Positions 35,258-44,226 of a DNA stretch of 64,000 nt are shown here, in pieces (position 1 is the first letter of the stretch; each line of letters starts with the position of its first letter). The notes under the pieces were generated by a model. It was not told the DNA's origin, did not search any database, and saw only the letters and a list, made by a program, of their open reading frames with translations. The stretch spans positions 31,243 to 95,242 of the forward strand of contig CABIVQ010000004.1 in assembly GCA_902362365.1 (NCBI GenBank), in the 5' to 3' direction. The position numbers and the translations under genes are program-made. Origin of the DNA: Clostridiaceae bacterium. Lineage in GTDB: Bacteria > Bacillota > Clostridia > Peptostreptococcales > Peptostreptococcaceae.

Positions 35258-36199
35258 ATGAAGAAAATATATATGGCTGTATTAGCTATAATAATGAGCT
35301 TAGGGTTGATATCATGTTCTAATAATATTAAGAAAGAAGAAGTTAATAAGTATAATGATAAAATTAAGGTATATGCAACTATTTTTCCAGTATATGATTT
35401 TGCTAAAAATATAGGTAAAGATAAAATTGAATTAAATTATATTGTACCACCATCTTCGGAACCACATGATTATGAGATAAGTGCAAAAACTATAAAAGAC
35501 ATACAAAATGCAGATTTACTTATAAAAAATGGTTTAGGAATAGATGGATTTTCTGACAATATAAAGTCAGAATCAGATAAATTAAATATTTTAGTAGCAA
35601 GTGAAGGTATTGAAAAAATTACATATAAAGAAGAAGGTCATGATGAAGATCAAATTGAAGAAGAACATGAACATGGAAAGTATGATCCTCATGTATGGCT
35701 AGATATTAATAATGCTATAAAAGAATGTGAAAATATAAAAAATGAATTTATAAAAATAGATAGCAAAAATAAAGGATATTACGAAGAAAATTATAATAAT
35801 TATGTAAAGGAATTAAAAGATTTACAAGAAGAGTACAATGCAAATTTAAAAGATATAAAAAATAAAACTATATTAGTTTCTCATGATGCTTATGGATACT
35901 TATGTAAGGAGTATGGTATTAATCAAATATCAATAACAGGTATAAATCCAAATCAAGAGCCTTCTATGAGTAAAATAGCAGAGCTTACAAATTATGCAAA
36001 AGATAATAATATTAAATATATATTGTTTGATGGATTAGTTAATCCAAAGGTTTCTCAGACAATAGCTAATGAAGCAAAAATAGATACAGAAATTTTATAT
36101 TCCTTAGATGGTATAACTAAAGATGATTTTAATAATAATGAAGATTATATATCATTGATGGAAAGAAATTTAGAAACCCTTAAAATAGTATTAAGGTAG
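35258..36199 (+). CDS. znuA: Zinc ABC transporter, substrate-binding lipoprotein
   Basis: The 313-residue protein is anchored by a lipobox (LISC, Cys at about residue 21) and belongs to the cluster A-I metal-binding family. It shows VYATIFPVYDFAKNIG, PHDYEISAKT (His ligand), a short His/Glu loop (GHDEDQIEEEHEHG) typical of zinc rather than manganese members, then YDPHVWLDINNA (His ligand) and SHDAYGYL (His). It captures Zn2+ outside the cell for the two gene products that follow. AGGAGGT lies 6 bases before the ATG. I found no convincing Zur site. Confidence 0.9.
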   Translation: MKKIYMAVLAIIMSLGLISCSNNIKKEEVNKYNDKIKVYATIFPVYDFAKNIGKDKIELNYIVPPSSEPHDYEISAKTIKDIQNADLLIKNGLGIDGFSDNIKSESDKLNILVASEGIEKITYKEEGHDEDQIEEEHEHGKYDPHVWLDINNAIKECENIKNEFIKIDSKNKGYYEENYNNYVKELKDLQEEYNANLKDIKNKTILVSHDAYGYLCKEYGINQISITGINPNQEPSMSKIAELTNYAKDNNIKYILFDGLVNPKVSQTIANEAKIDTEILYSLDGITKDDFNNNEDYISLMERNLETLKIVLR

Positions 36200-36207
36200 G
36201 TATAAAA

Positions 36208-36930
36208 ATGGTGGATGTAATTAAGTTTAGAGATGTTAGTTTTGGATATGAAGATAAGTGTATATTAGAAAATGTTAATTTTAATATCTATCAAGGCGAT
36301 TACATAGGAATTGTAGGACCTAACGGCTCTGGAAAGACTACATTATTAAAGCTCATAATTAATGAGATAAACCCAACAAAAGGTAAGATAAAGATTTTAG
36401 ATAAAGAAATTACAAACTTCAATAACTGGGAAAAAGTTGGATATGTAAATCAAAAATCAAATTCATTTTCAACTTCTTTTCCTGCAACAGTAACTGAAGT
36501 TGTAGCTATGGACTTAGCACCTAAGATAGGATTGTTTAAGAAGATAAAGAAAAAACACTTAGAAGAGGTTTGGAATGTTTTAAAATTAGTAGGAATATAC
36601 GATCTTAAAGATAAGCTAATAGGAAGTTTATCTGGAGGTCAACAGCAAAAAGTTTTTATATGTAGGGCTCTTATGAGAAATCCTAAAATACTGATTTTAG
36701 ATGAACCAACGGTAGGTATAGACATAAATGGTCAAAAAGAATTTTATCATCTTTTAAAGAAGTTAAATGAAAGTTTAAACCTTACTATAGTAATAGTTTC
36801 CCATGATTTATTTATAGTTAAGGAAGAAGTAAAGAAATTAGCAGTAATAAAAAATAAAAACATTAAGGTAATAGATAATATAGACGATGAATTAACAAAA
36901 AGCACATTACTAGACCTTTTTGATATGTAA
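36208..36930 (+). CDS. znuC: Zinc ABC transporter, ATP-binding protein
   Basis: The 240-residue ABC ATPase has Walker A GPNGSGKTT, signature LSGGQQQKV, Walker B ILILDEPTVGID and switch His in VSHDL. It belongs to the metal-transport (ZnuC/MntA) group by its short length and neighbours. It starts 8 bases after the znuA stop. Confidence 0.92.
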   Translation: MVDVIKFRDVSFGYEDKCILENVNFNIYQGDYIGIVGPNGSGKTTLLKLIINEINPTKGKIKILDKEITNFNNWEKVGYVNQKSNSFSTSFPATVTEVVAMDLAPKIGLFKKIKKKHLEEVWNVLKLVGIYDLKDKLIGSLSGGQQQKVFICRALMRNPKILILDEPTVGIDINGQKEFYHLLKKLNESLNLTIVIVSHDLFIVKEEVKKLAVIKNKNIKVIDNIDDELTKSTLLDLFDM

Positions 36931-36946
36931 AAGGGAGGTAGTAAAA

Positions 36947-37774
36947 TTGGAGATATTTCAATATGATTTTATGGTAAGGGCATTAATTGCGGCTTCTATA
37001 GTAGGATTAATATGTCCTTTAATGGGTATGTTTATAGTTTTAAGAAAGTTATCCTTAATTGGTGATAGTTTATCACATATAGCATTATCAGGAATAGCAG
37101 CATCAACTATTTTTAATGGAAATCCTATAATAGGATCATTAATAGCATCAAGTTTAGCAGCTATTATAATAGATAGGTTGAGAAGTAGTCTTAAAGAGTA
37201 TGCAGATTTATCTATTGCAATAATAATGGCTCTAGGAGTAGGTATATCAGGAATACTTATGAGTGCATCAAATGTGAACTTTGATTTATTTTCTTTTATG
37301 TATGGGAGCATAGCAACTGTAACAAAAGAAGATATTACTATAATAATGATAACTGCAATAATAGTTCTGTTATTTATAAACTTATTCTTTAAAGAACTAG
37401 TATATATCACATTTGATGAAGAAAGTGCAAAACTATCAAATATTCCAGTGAAAATGATAAATATTATTTTTATGATATTAGTTGCAGCAAGTATCACAAT
37501 GACTCTTAGAATTGTTGGGGTTTTATTAGTATCGTCATTAATTGCAATACCTGTAGCAACAAGCTTAAGAGTGGCCAAGAGTTTTAGACAATCAATATTT
37601 TACTCCATACTATTTGGAGAAATATCAATACTTAGTGGTGTTATTCTATCTTTTTATATGGATGTAGCACCAGGGGCTATAATAGTTATAGTAAGTATTT
37701 TACAATTAATTCTGGTAAGCTTATATAAATCAAGGATATATAAAATAAAAGTTGGAAAAGTAATAAATAATTGA
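36947..37774 (+). CDS. znuB: Zinc ABC transporter, permease
   Basis: The 275-residue ABC-3 family permease has about eight helices and the typical opening FMVRALIAASIVGLICPLMGMFIVLRKLSLIGDSLSHIALSG. It also has LLVSSLIAIPVATSLRVAKSF, the ATPase-docking loop. It forms the membrane path for Zn2+. The start is a TTG at 36947, eight bases after GGGAGGT. An upstream in-frame start inside znuC is rejected. It is the last gene of the operon. Confidence 0.92.
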   Translation: MEIFQYDFMVRALIAASIVGLICPLMGMFIVLRKLSLIGDSLSHIALSGIAASTIFNGNPIIGSLIASSLAAIIIDRLRSSLKEYADLSIAIIMALGVGISGILMSASNVNFDLFSFMYGSIATVTKEDITIIMITAIIVLLFINLFFKELVYITFDEESAKLSNIPVKMINIIFMILVAASITMTLRIVGVLLVSSLIAIPVATSLRVAKSFRQSIFYSILFGEISILSGVILSFYMDVAPGAIIVIVSILQLILVSLYKSRIYKIKVGKVINN

Positions 37775-37782
37775 GAGAAAGT

Positions 37783-37826
37783 AATAGCGGCCTCAAACAA
37801 ATTTTAGAGTTTGAGACCGATATTAT
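37783..37826. terminator. Imperfect hairpin between znuB and the YlbF gene
   Basis: CCTCAAAC (37791-37798) pairs with GTTTGAG, with flanking near-pairs interrupted by mismatches. It lies between convergent genes. Confidence 0.5.
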
Positions 37827-38146
37827 TATTTTATAAGTTCTTTTTCTATTGTTTTATATAGATTTTCCATCATATTATTAAATTCTTGAGTGGCTTTCAT
37901 ATAATTAGATACTAGCGGAAGATTAAAAAATGTATCATATTCTTTATTTAGGCTTTTAATTTTATAAGAAGCATCATCTATACTATATCTTGAGTAAATA
38001 CTATTCTTTTTATTAATGTAAGAATCAAATTGTTTTTTTAAAGACCTATTTTTTTCAATATCAACCTTACACTTATTCATGTACTTAAATTCATTAGTAT
38101 TTTTTATATAACTGGCAAATTCTTTTGCTTTTTGATTAATATCCAT
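37826..38146 (-). CDS. YlbF/YmcA-family protein
   Basis: The 106-residue, all-helical soluble protein matches the YlbF (DUF964) pattern: MDINQKAKEFASYIKNTNEFK, then a central helix and a terminal TQEFNNMMENLYKTIEKEL. In bacilli, relatives (YlbF, YmcA, YaaT) form a complex affecting RNase Y, competence and sporulation. This shorter single copy may be a YlbF-like member. The ribosome site AAGGGGGG precedes the ATG. Confidence 0.8.
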   Translation of the reverse strand: MDINQKAKEFASYIKNTNEFKYMNKCKVDIEKNRSLKKQFDSYINKKNSIYSRYSIDDASYKIKSLNKEYDTFFNLPLVSNYMKATQEFNNMMENLYKTIEKELIK

Positions 38147-38318
38147 TATATATCCCCCCTTAATTATTTCAGTATATTATATTGTATAAAATAATGAGAA
38201 TATATAGACTAAATATTTTATTTTAAAATGAGTACGAAAAGTGTAGCAAAAATAAGGTTTGTATAATAATATATAATGTATCAAAAAAGACGAGATAAAA
38301 TTTGACAGCGTGGAAATA

Positions 38319-38361
38319 AAGGGGGATGTCTCAAACCTATTTTGAGACTCCCTCTTTTTTT
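38319..38361. terminator. Terminator downstream of the pyridoxamine kinase gene
   Basis: AGGGGGATGTCTCAAA pairs with TTTGAGACTCCCTCT (one bulge). Ts follow on the plus strand, and a shorter T run on the minus strand. Confidence 0.65.
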
Positions 38362-38370
38362 AATGATTAT

Positions 38371-39189
38371 CTAAAGAGATATTAAATCACCTAAGAACAT
38401 TTCAAACATTACACCATCGTTTCTATTAGTATTAAACTTAGACGTATAATTTATAGTCTTATATATAAATTTAGTGGCAGTTTCAACTGCAAAATTTAAA
38501 TCATAATTATTTGTTAAAAGTCCGCAGATAATAGACGTAAAGATATCTCCTGTTCCACTATAAGAACGATTATTATATTTTACAGATGTAAAATAAGCTT
38601 CATCAGTAGACTTATTGTAAGCTAGGTTAAGTATATTATCGCCTTCGACTATACCTGTAATGACAACATTTAAAGGACCTAGATCTGATAAGTCTTTTGC
38701 TATATTAATAAGTTCATCTCTAGAGTAATTTTGATGGTACTCTTTGTTTGTTAAAATACATGCTTCTGTTAAATTAGGAGTTATCAAAGTAGAATGTTTT
38801 ACTAAATCTTTTATCTTATAGCACATTTCCTCTGTAAAGGTAGAATATAAAGAGCCGTTATCTCCCATAACTGGATCTACTACAACTAGTGAAGTATTAG
38901 TCTCTTTTATGAAATCAGACACAATTTCAATTTGTTTAATTGATCCTAAGAAACCACTATATATGCAATCTACACCAATACCGAGTCTCTTCCAAACGTT
39001 TTTGTATTTATCCATTTCATTTGTAAAATCTAAGAATGTAAATTCTGGATAGTCAGTTTGACTAGAAAGTATAGCAGTAGGAAAAGGGCAACATTGGACT
39101 TTTAAAGCTGAAAGTATAGGTATTGCTACAGTAAGAGAGCATCTACCAACCCCTGATAAATCATTTATTGCTGCAACTTTTTTTAGCAT
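38371..39189 (-). CDS. pdxY: Pyridoxamine/pyridoxal kinase
   Basis: The 272-residue ribokinase-fold enzyme makes PLP precursors in B6 salvage. The start KKVAAINDLSGVGRCSLTVAIPILSAL, with GCCPFPTA-like FPTAILSSQT, is typical of PdxY/PdxK. VVDPVMGDNG is the Mg/phosphate region, LITPNLTEACIL follows, and the anion hole/catalytic base is SGTGDIF. AGGAGT precedes the ATG. It is divergent from the amidase gene. Confidence 0.9.
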   Translation of the reverse strand: MLKKVAAINDLSGVGRCSLTVAIPILSALKVQCCPFPTAILSSQTDYPEFTFLDFTNEMDKYKNVWKRLGIGVDCIYSGFLGSIKQIEIVSDFIKETNTSLVVVDPVMGDNGSLYSTFTEEMCYKIKDLVKHSTLITPNLTEACILTNKEYHQNYSRDELINIAKDLSDLGPLNVVITGIVEGDNILNLAYNKSTDEAYFTSVKYNNRSYSGTGDIFTSIICGLLTNNYDLNFAVETATKFIYKTINYTSKFNTNRNDGVMFEMFLGDLISL

Positions 39190-39394
39190 AATACTCCTCC
39201 ATAATGTTAAGTTTATAAATATATATTACTACTAAAATATACAAAAAAATATACTCTACTTAAAAAAAATAGAAATAATACAATGTACCAATACAATTAA
39301 ACAATAAATAAAATTATTTGATAACTTATTGGACATAATAAGAGAAATGAATTTGATAACAAAATGGTGTACTATTCGTTGGGAGGTGCTTTGT

Positions 39395-40567
39395 TTGAAA
39401 TTACTCAAAAATAAAAATGAGTACATCAAAAAAATAGTGATATGTTTATGTTTGACAATATCATTAGGAGGAAGTGTATTTATAACTAAAGGAAGGTATG
39501 ATGACAATAAAAACATAAAAGAGGAAGTATTAGAAGCTAGTAAAATTGATACTGACAGCAATACAGACGAAACAAATAATCAATATAAATTATTACTAGA
39601 GCATCTATTTGATTATAGGAATAAGGCTATATTAGACCAAAATGAGGAAATATTAAAAGAGCTTTATGATACTAATAAAAAATTTGGTCTTTGGGCGTAT
39701 GAGCACGAAGTAAAAAAGATGAAGTATATAAAGAGCTGGTCAGATAAACAAGGTGTAGATTTCAAAGATATTAAAACTAAAGTAATTGTCAAAAAAATAA
39801 AAGAAAAAGAAGAGGATTTATATGGAATTATATGTACTGTCTCCACAGAATATAAATATTCATATGAAAATCAGAAGGATGTAATAAATACATTTAGGAT
39901 AGGTACATATCATTATTTGAATGTAGTAATAAGAGATAATCAATATGTGATAGTTAAAGAATGGTATACTGATCCTTTTGAAGATTCTCTAAACTTAGAA
40001 AATATTAATTCTAATGAAATAAGAAACTATATAGAAAATCATGAGAAAGCAGAAATTCAGTTAACTAAGGAGCAAGAAAAAGCTATAAATTATGCTCACC
40101 AGTATTGTGGAGCAGCAGCAGACGAAGAGTTCGGTCTTAAATTTAATAATAAGTATAAAGACTTTAATCCTGATGGTGGAGACTGTGCTAATTTTGCATC
40201 TCAAATACTATTTGAAAGTGGACGATTTAAGAAGAATGCAACTTGGAACTATTGTAATGGAGATGGAACTAAGGCATGGGTTAATGCTCAAGGATTTAAG
40301 AACTATATGTTGAATAGTGGAAGAGGAAGCTTGATAGCTAAGGGATCATATAATGATGTGTATAAAGAAGCATATAATTTAAGACCAGGAGATTTTGTAG
40401 GTTATGAAAAAGGTGGTAGAATTACCCATGTTTCTACTGTAACTGGACAGGATTCAAAAGGATATCCTTTAGTTACTTGTCATAATACAGATAGACTATT
40501 GGTACCTTGGGATTTAGGATGGAGTAATAAGGCTATAAGATTCCATCTAATAAAAGTTAATTACTAA
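39395..40567 (+). CDS. Secreted amidase-domain protein (PF12671-like)
   Basis: The 390-residue exported protein has an N-terminal signal/anchor helix (about 12-30). A middle domain of about 170 residues is seen in many clostridial secreted proteins. The C-terminal domain is a putative amidase of the papain-like fold, with GDCANFASQ (Cys nucleophile) and RITHVSTV (His). A role in wall turnover is inferred. The start is a TTG six bases after GGGAGGTG. Upstream in-frame starts would give a long polar leader before the signal helix and are rejected. Confidence 0.85.
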   Translation: MKLLKNKNEYIKKIVICLCLTISLGGSVFITKGRYDDNKNIKEEVLEASKIDTDSNTDETNNQYKLLLEHLFDYRNKAILDQNEEILKELYDTNKKFGLWAYEHEVKKMKYIKSWSDKQGVDFKDIKTKVIVKKIKEKEEDLYGIICTVSTEYKYSYENQKDVINTFRIGTYHYLNVVIRDNQYVIVKEWYTDPFEDSLNLENINSNEIRNYIENHEKAEIQLTKEQEKAINYAHQYCGAAADEEFGLKFNNKYKDFNPDGGDCANFASQILFESGRFKKNATWNYCNGDGTKAWVNAQGFKNYMLNSGRGSLIAKGSYNDVYKEAYNLRPGDFVGYEKGGRITHVSTVTGQDSKGYPLVTCHNTDRLLVPWDLGWSNKAIRFHLIKVNY

Positions 40568-40657
40568 AAATGTTTTCCTAAAACTCGTTATTTGCTGGAA
40601 CATGCATAAACACTGGGTTTTAGCTGTTTTTATAGAAATGTATAAAACTAATAAAAT

Positions 40658-40686
40658 TTGACAAAACTGATTATATATGGTAAAGT
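40658..40686 (+). promoter_or_regulatory. Cold-shock gene promoter
   Basis: TTGACA (40658-40663), 17 bp, TAAAGT (40681-40686). This predicts a 5' leader of about 50 bases before the AGGAGG site, as usual for csp genes. Confidence 0.65.
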
Positions 40687-40743
40687 GATAACAAAGCTAA
40701 AGTTTAGCTGAATAATTGTGTTTTTTTTAGGAGGATTTATTAA

Positions 40744-40944
40744 ATGAAAACTGGTGTAGTTAAATGGTTTAACAACGAAAAAGGATTTGGGTTTATATCT
40801 GTAGAAGGTGAAGGAGATGTTTTCGTACATTTCTCAGCTATACAAGGTGATGGATACAAGTCTTTAGAAGAAGGACAAAGCGTTCAATTTGACGTAGTTG
40901 AAGGTGCAAAAGGTCCTCAAGCTTCTAATGTAGTTAGATTATAA
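40744..40944 (+). CDS. cspA: Cold-shock protein, CspA family
   Basis: The 66-residue single OB-fold RNA/DNA-binding chaperone has both RNP motifs, KGFGFI and VFVHF, and the standard opening [14 protein letters not shown]. It melts mRNA structure at low temperature. It has a strong AGGAGG site and a terminator. Confidence 0.97.
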   Translation: MKTGVVKWFNNEKGFGFISVEGEGDVFVHFSAIQGDGYKSLEEGQSVQFDVVEGAKGPQASNVVRL

Positions 40945-40995
40945 TTAAAAGTTCATATATATTAGTTTTATTAGTTATAAATCTAGTAGTATGTG

Positions 40996-41024
40996 AAAAG
41001 CCGCTTATTGCGGCTTTTTTTATT
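40996..41024. terminator. Bidirectional terminator after csp
   Basis: AAAAGCCGC / GCGGCTTTT with a 5-base loop is followed by Ts. It is shared with the convergent 257-aa gene. Confidence 0.9.
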
Positions 41025-41027
41025 TTA

Positions 41028-41801
41028 TTATCTCTTAACTAAACCAACATTTTCAATAAAATTAAAGCCTTTTTCATTTATTAAACATTCATATAAATCT
41101 TCAGATGTATATTTACAAAATTGATTTAGACATTCTTCTAAGTCATCTTCTAACTTATCGAACTCACTATATATATCAAATTCTGCAGAGTATTTTTGCA
41201 TATTGCTTCTTAATTCATCTATATCTACTAAGAGTTCAACCCATGAAGAATCTAATTTATTATCTAATATCATAGATTTAACATTAGAAAGTAGTTCAGA
41301 TTTATCTGAAATAGGTATTATAATTTCTTTTTCTTTATTTAATTTATTTATAAAAGAAGTAATATCATCAGCCATAATTAATAAATTTCTTTTTACAAAG
41401 CTGTAAAAATTCTCTTTGCTAAATTTACTATGTATATCTTCTATGAACATTTTTTCTGTATTAGATTGCCATAACTTTAAGGCAAACTTATTAGAACTTT
41501 CACTTTTTATAGGATTACCTAAATAATCAAATAATCTAGGATAAGAGTGATTAAAATGTTTTGATATTTCGACTCTATAGAAGTAACCTGCATCACCTGT
41601 TGGCATTAGGCTTATTATAAAATCATCTAAATCACTACCTAGATATACATGTGTAGATGTAAATATGTTAATAATATTACTTAGATTAGTATCATCTATT
41701 TTAGATATATTATTTTTAGCAGCTATATTGTATATTTTATTTTTATATATTTCATTAAGTATGTTTTCTAATTCAGTATTATAGTTGTAGCTATATTTCA
41801 T
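41028..41801 (-). CDS. Uncharacterised soluble protein (257 aa)
   Basis: I do not recognise the family. The protein is soluble, helical and acidic, with no signal peptide. A middle part contains MPTGDAGYFYRVEISKHFNH and a later region has long helices (SELLSNVKSMILDNKLDSSWVELLVDID). GAAGGAGGAT lies well placed before the ATG, so it is surely translated. It stands alone between csp and a CBS gene. Confidence 0.7.
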   Translation of the reverse strand: MKYSYNYNTELENILNEIYKNKIYNIAAKNNISKIDDTNLSNIINIFTSTHVYLGSDLDDFIISLMPTGDAGYFYRVEISKHFNHSYPRLFDYLGNPIKSESSNKFALKLWQSNTEKMFIEDIHSKFSKENFYSFVKRNLLIMADDITSFINKLNKEKEIIIPISDKSELLSNVKSMILDNKLDSSWVELLVDIDELRSNMQKYSAEFDIYSEFDKLEDDLEECLNQFCKYTSEDLYECLINEKGFNFIENVGLVKR

Positions 41802-41975
41802 ATTGATCCTCCTTCAATGAACATAGTAAATTTATACCCAGAAAAAAATTTTTAAAATAAAAATTTAAATAAAAGCTTAAATATGATAGAATTAATATGT
41901 AAAAGAAATAAAATATATGTTTTTATGAACAAATATGTATAAATCCTTACATTAAGTATTGGGAGGTGTAGTGTG

Positions 41976-42386
41976 ATGAACATATTATTTTTTTTAACAC
42001 CAAAAAGTGAAGTTGCATACATATATGAAGACTACACTATGAGGCAAACATTAGAAAAAATGGAGTACCACAGATACTCTTCAATTCCTATAATTAATAA
42101 AGAAGGGAAGTATGTAGGTACATTAACTGAAGGTGATTTGCTGTGGACATTAAAAAATGATTTTTCATTAGATTTAAAGTCAGTAGAAGATGTGCCTATC
42201 ATGAATGTTAAAAGACGTAAAGACAATGCACCAGTGTCTGTAGAGGCAAATATAGAAGATTTAATTTCAAAATCTATGAATCAAAACTTTGTACCAGTAA
42301 TAGATGACGAAGAGACTTTTATAGGCATAATAAAAAGAAGAGACATAATTGATTATTGCTACAATAAGATGAGTAGTGAAGTATAA
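41976..42386 (+). CDS. CBS-pair protein
   Basis: The 136-residue protein consists of two CBS domains and little else. The first is MRQTLEKMEYHRYSSIPIINKEGKYVGTLTEGDL; the second is SVEANIEDLISKSMNQNFVPVIDDEETFIGIIKRRDII. Such stand-alone pairs bind adenine nucleotides and regulate partners. The opening ILFFLTPKSEVAYIYEDYT is the usual N-terminus of a clostridial subgroup. The ATG at 41976 is favoured over the adjoining GTG by spacing from GGGAGGTG. Confidence 0.88.
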   Translation: MNILFFLTPKSEVAYIYEDYTMRQTLEKMEYHRYSSIPIINKEGKYVGTLTEGDLLWTLKNDFSLDLKSVEDVPIMNVKRRKDNAPVSVEANIEDLISKSMNQNFVPVIDDEETFIGIIKRRDIIDYCYNKMSSEV

Positions 42387-42415
42387 GATAATAATTAAAA
42401 AATTAGATAATATAT

Positions 42416-42446
42416 AAAGCCTAGTAAAATTACTAGGCTTTATATA
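42416..42446. terminator. Bidirectional terminator between CBS and parvulin genes
   Basis: AAAGCCTAGT / ACTAGGCTTT is a perfect stem between convergent genes. Confidence 0.85.
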
Positions 42447-42454
42447 TTTATATA

Positions 42455-43210
42455 TTAGCTATTAAATTTAACTATGTTGTTGTATTTTGATTTTAAATCA
42501 TTGTATTTGTTAGTGTAAGCTTCACTTTGTTTTTGGTAAGTTAGAGCTTTTTCTATTTCATTTCTAACCTCTGCATATTCAGATTGTCCACCCTCTTGTC
42601 TATCTTCTAACTTGATTAAGTGGTATCCAAATTGAGTTTTAACAGGTCCTGTTATTGAACCTTTATCCATAGTAAATACAGCTTCATCAAACTCAGGAAC
42701 CATTTGTCCTCTTTCGAATGTTCCTAAATCTCCACCAGCATCTTTAGATGGGCAAGAAGAATGTTCAGTTGCAGCAGCTTCAAAAGTAACCTCACCAGCA
42801 TTTATTTTATTTAATATATCATTTGCATTTTCTTCAGTGTCTACTAATATATGCTTAGCAGAAGCTGTATCTGGTTTAATAAATCTAGCTTTATTAGCTT
42901 CGAAGAAAGCTTCTTTTTCTTCTTCTGTTAAAGTAACGCTAGTTAATACTTTGTTCATAGCATATTGCTTTAACATATTTTCTTTTACTCTTTCTAATTC
43001 AGCTTTGAATTCTTCATCTTGATCTAAGTTATTTTCTTTAGCTTCTATATATAGTAATTCTTGGTTAACTAAATCTTCTAATATTTGTTTTTTCCCTTGT
43101 TCAGAGTTGAAGTGAGAAGCTTGATAAGGATCTAATCCACCTAGTATACCTTCAACGTCTAAGTTAGTTATTTCTTTTTCTCCAACTGTAGCTAAAACTT
43201 TTTTTTCCAT
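42455..43210 (-). CDS. Parvulin-type peptidyl-prolyl isomerase (PrsA/SurA-like), without signal peptide
   Basis: The 251-residue protein has an N-terminal SurA-like helical chaperone part (residues 1-110, VGEKEITNLDVEG). A PpiC rotamase domain follows (about 115-205: ASAKHILVDTEENANDIL, CPSKDAGGDLGTFERGQMVPEFDEAVF, FGYHLIKLED). It speeds proline isomerisation in folding proteins. PrsA and SurA are exported, but this protein begins MEKKVLATVGEKE with no signal peptide or lipobox, so it should be cytoplasmic. AAAGGAGTTAATTA supports the start. Confidence 0.9.
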   Translation of the reverse strand: MEKKVLATVGEKEITNLDVEGILGGLDPYQASHFNSEQGKKQILEDLVNQELLYIEAKENNLDQDEEFKAELERVKENMLKQYAMNKVLTSVTLTEEEKEAFFEANKARFIKPDTASAKHILVDTEENANDILNKINAGEVTFEAAATEHSSCPSKDAGGDLGTFERGQMVPEFDEAVFTMDKGSITGPVKTQFGYHLIKLEDRQEGGQSEYAEVRNEIEKALTYQKQSEAYTNKYNDLKSKYNNIVKFNS

Positions 43211-43315
43211 ATTAATTAACTCCTTTATTTGTATTCATTATTAATATTAGCCTTTAATATAAATAATATCAAAAAAATTTCAATATGTCTAATCTTTCCA
43301 GTATAAGCAAGCATA

Positions 43316-43732
43316 TTAATACCAAATTGCAATAACCATTAATAATAGTGATGATATTATACCAACAACGCCTTCTTCATTTTTAAATCTAAAAACCATT
43401 CTGCATGAAAAGTAAAAATATATTAGTATGAAGATAAATTTTAAATATAAAAGAGTAAGATTAGTTGGAGATAATAAAAAAGTTGATAGTGTAAGTATGT
43501 ATGAACATATAGTATTTAATCTATAATGTAAGTTTATATTCCTTAATTTTTTCATACTCATAAAATAAAAAATTAATAAAGTTATATAAATTATTCCAAC
43601 AGAAGTATACGAATAAAATAAAATAGATTCTAAAGTATAGTTTTGTATAAATATAATTTTATAAAAAATACTTGGCCAAAAGAATAATGTTAAAAATCTA
43701 AAGTAATACTCGAAGAAAACTTCTTTATTCAA
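43316..43732 (-). CDS. Uncharacterised membrane protein (138 aa)
   Basis: I do not recognise the family. About four hydrophobic helices fill most of the length, with few polar residues. The start is a TTG preceded by AGAAGGGA at about nine bases. It stands alone. A second hypothetical membrane protein (44227-44682) is nearby but unrelated by eye. Confidence 0.55.
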   Translation of the reverse strand: MNKEVFFEYYFRFLTLFFWPSIFYKIIFIQNYTLESILFYSYTSVGIIYITLLIFYFMSMKKLRNINLHYRLNTICSYILTLSTFLLSPTNLTLLYLKFIFILIYFYFSCRMVFRFKNEEGVVGIISSLLLMVIAIWY

Positions 43733-43889
43733 CTTTCCACATCCCTTCTAAAATAATAATAATTATCTATAAATAAATTAAAGCATATATATATATTAAA
43801 TACTAGGATTATATTTTAGTATAAGTAATTTTATAGATATATTATTAATAAAATATTTTTAACCTAATTTATTAAATAGGGGGGATTTT

Positions 43890-44153
43890 ATGTACAGATA
43901 TTATACAAAAGGAGTTTGCGCTAAATCTATTTTAATGGATATTGAAGATGGAGTAATAAAGGATGTAGTATTTGAAGGTGGTTGTGCAGGTAATTTAATT
44001 GCATTAAAGTACTTTGTTGAAGGGAAAAAAATAGATGAAATAATAGATCATCTAGAAAATATACCTTGTATGAATAGAGGAACATCTTGTCCAGATCAAC
44101 TTGCCAATGCTCTTAAAATATATAAAGAATATGTAGTAAAAAAAGAAGTGTAG
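43890..44153 (+). CDS. TSCPD-domain protein (TIGR03905 family)
   Basis: The 87-residue protein has the family hallmarks: C-x-K-S-I near the start (GVCAKSILMDIEDG), FEGGCAGNL, and the terminal GTSCPDQLANAL that names the TSCPD domain. The same domain closes the C-terminus of class II ribonucleotide reductases, where the Cys may help in redox or metal binding. The stand-alone form has no known role. The GGGGGGAT ribosome site is strong. Confidence 0.92.
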   Translation: MYRYYTKGVCAKSILMDIEDGVIKDVVFEGGCAGNLIALKYFVEGKKIDEIIDHLENIPCMNRGTSCPDQLANALKIYKEYVVKKEV

Positions 44154-44160
44154 TTACATA

Positions 44161-44200
44161 TTATAAAAGAGAATGTCTTTATTGACATTCTCTTTTATAA
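44161..44200. terminator. Bidirectional terminator after the TSCPD gene
   Basis: A perfect 17-bp stem (44161-44177 / 44184-44200) lies between convergent genes. Confidence 0.85.
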
Positions 44201-44226
44201 TATTAGTATGTTAAATTAATAAAAGA

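Noticed and set aside
36958-37578. 206-codon open frame on the minus strand
   Set aside because: It lies wholly inside znuB in the antisense direction, its protein is a low-complexity mirror of the permease helices, and it has no ribosome site.
37788-38361. Two hairpins sharing the CTCAAAC / GTTTGAG core, suggesting a small repeated element
   Set aside because: Only about 8 bp are shared; the flanks and loops differ, and each sits at a gene end as a terminator.
39329-39394. Longer N-terminus for the amidase protein starting at 39329
   Set aside because: The GGGAGGTG ribosome site lies within this stretch and serves the TTG at 39395, which places the signal helix at the N-terminus.
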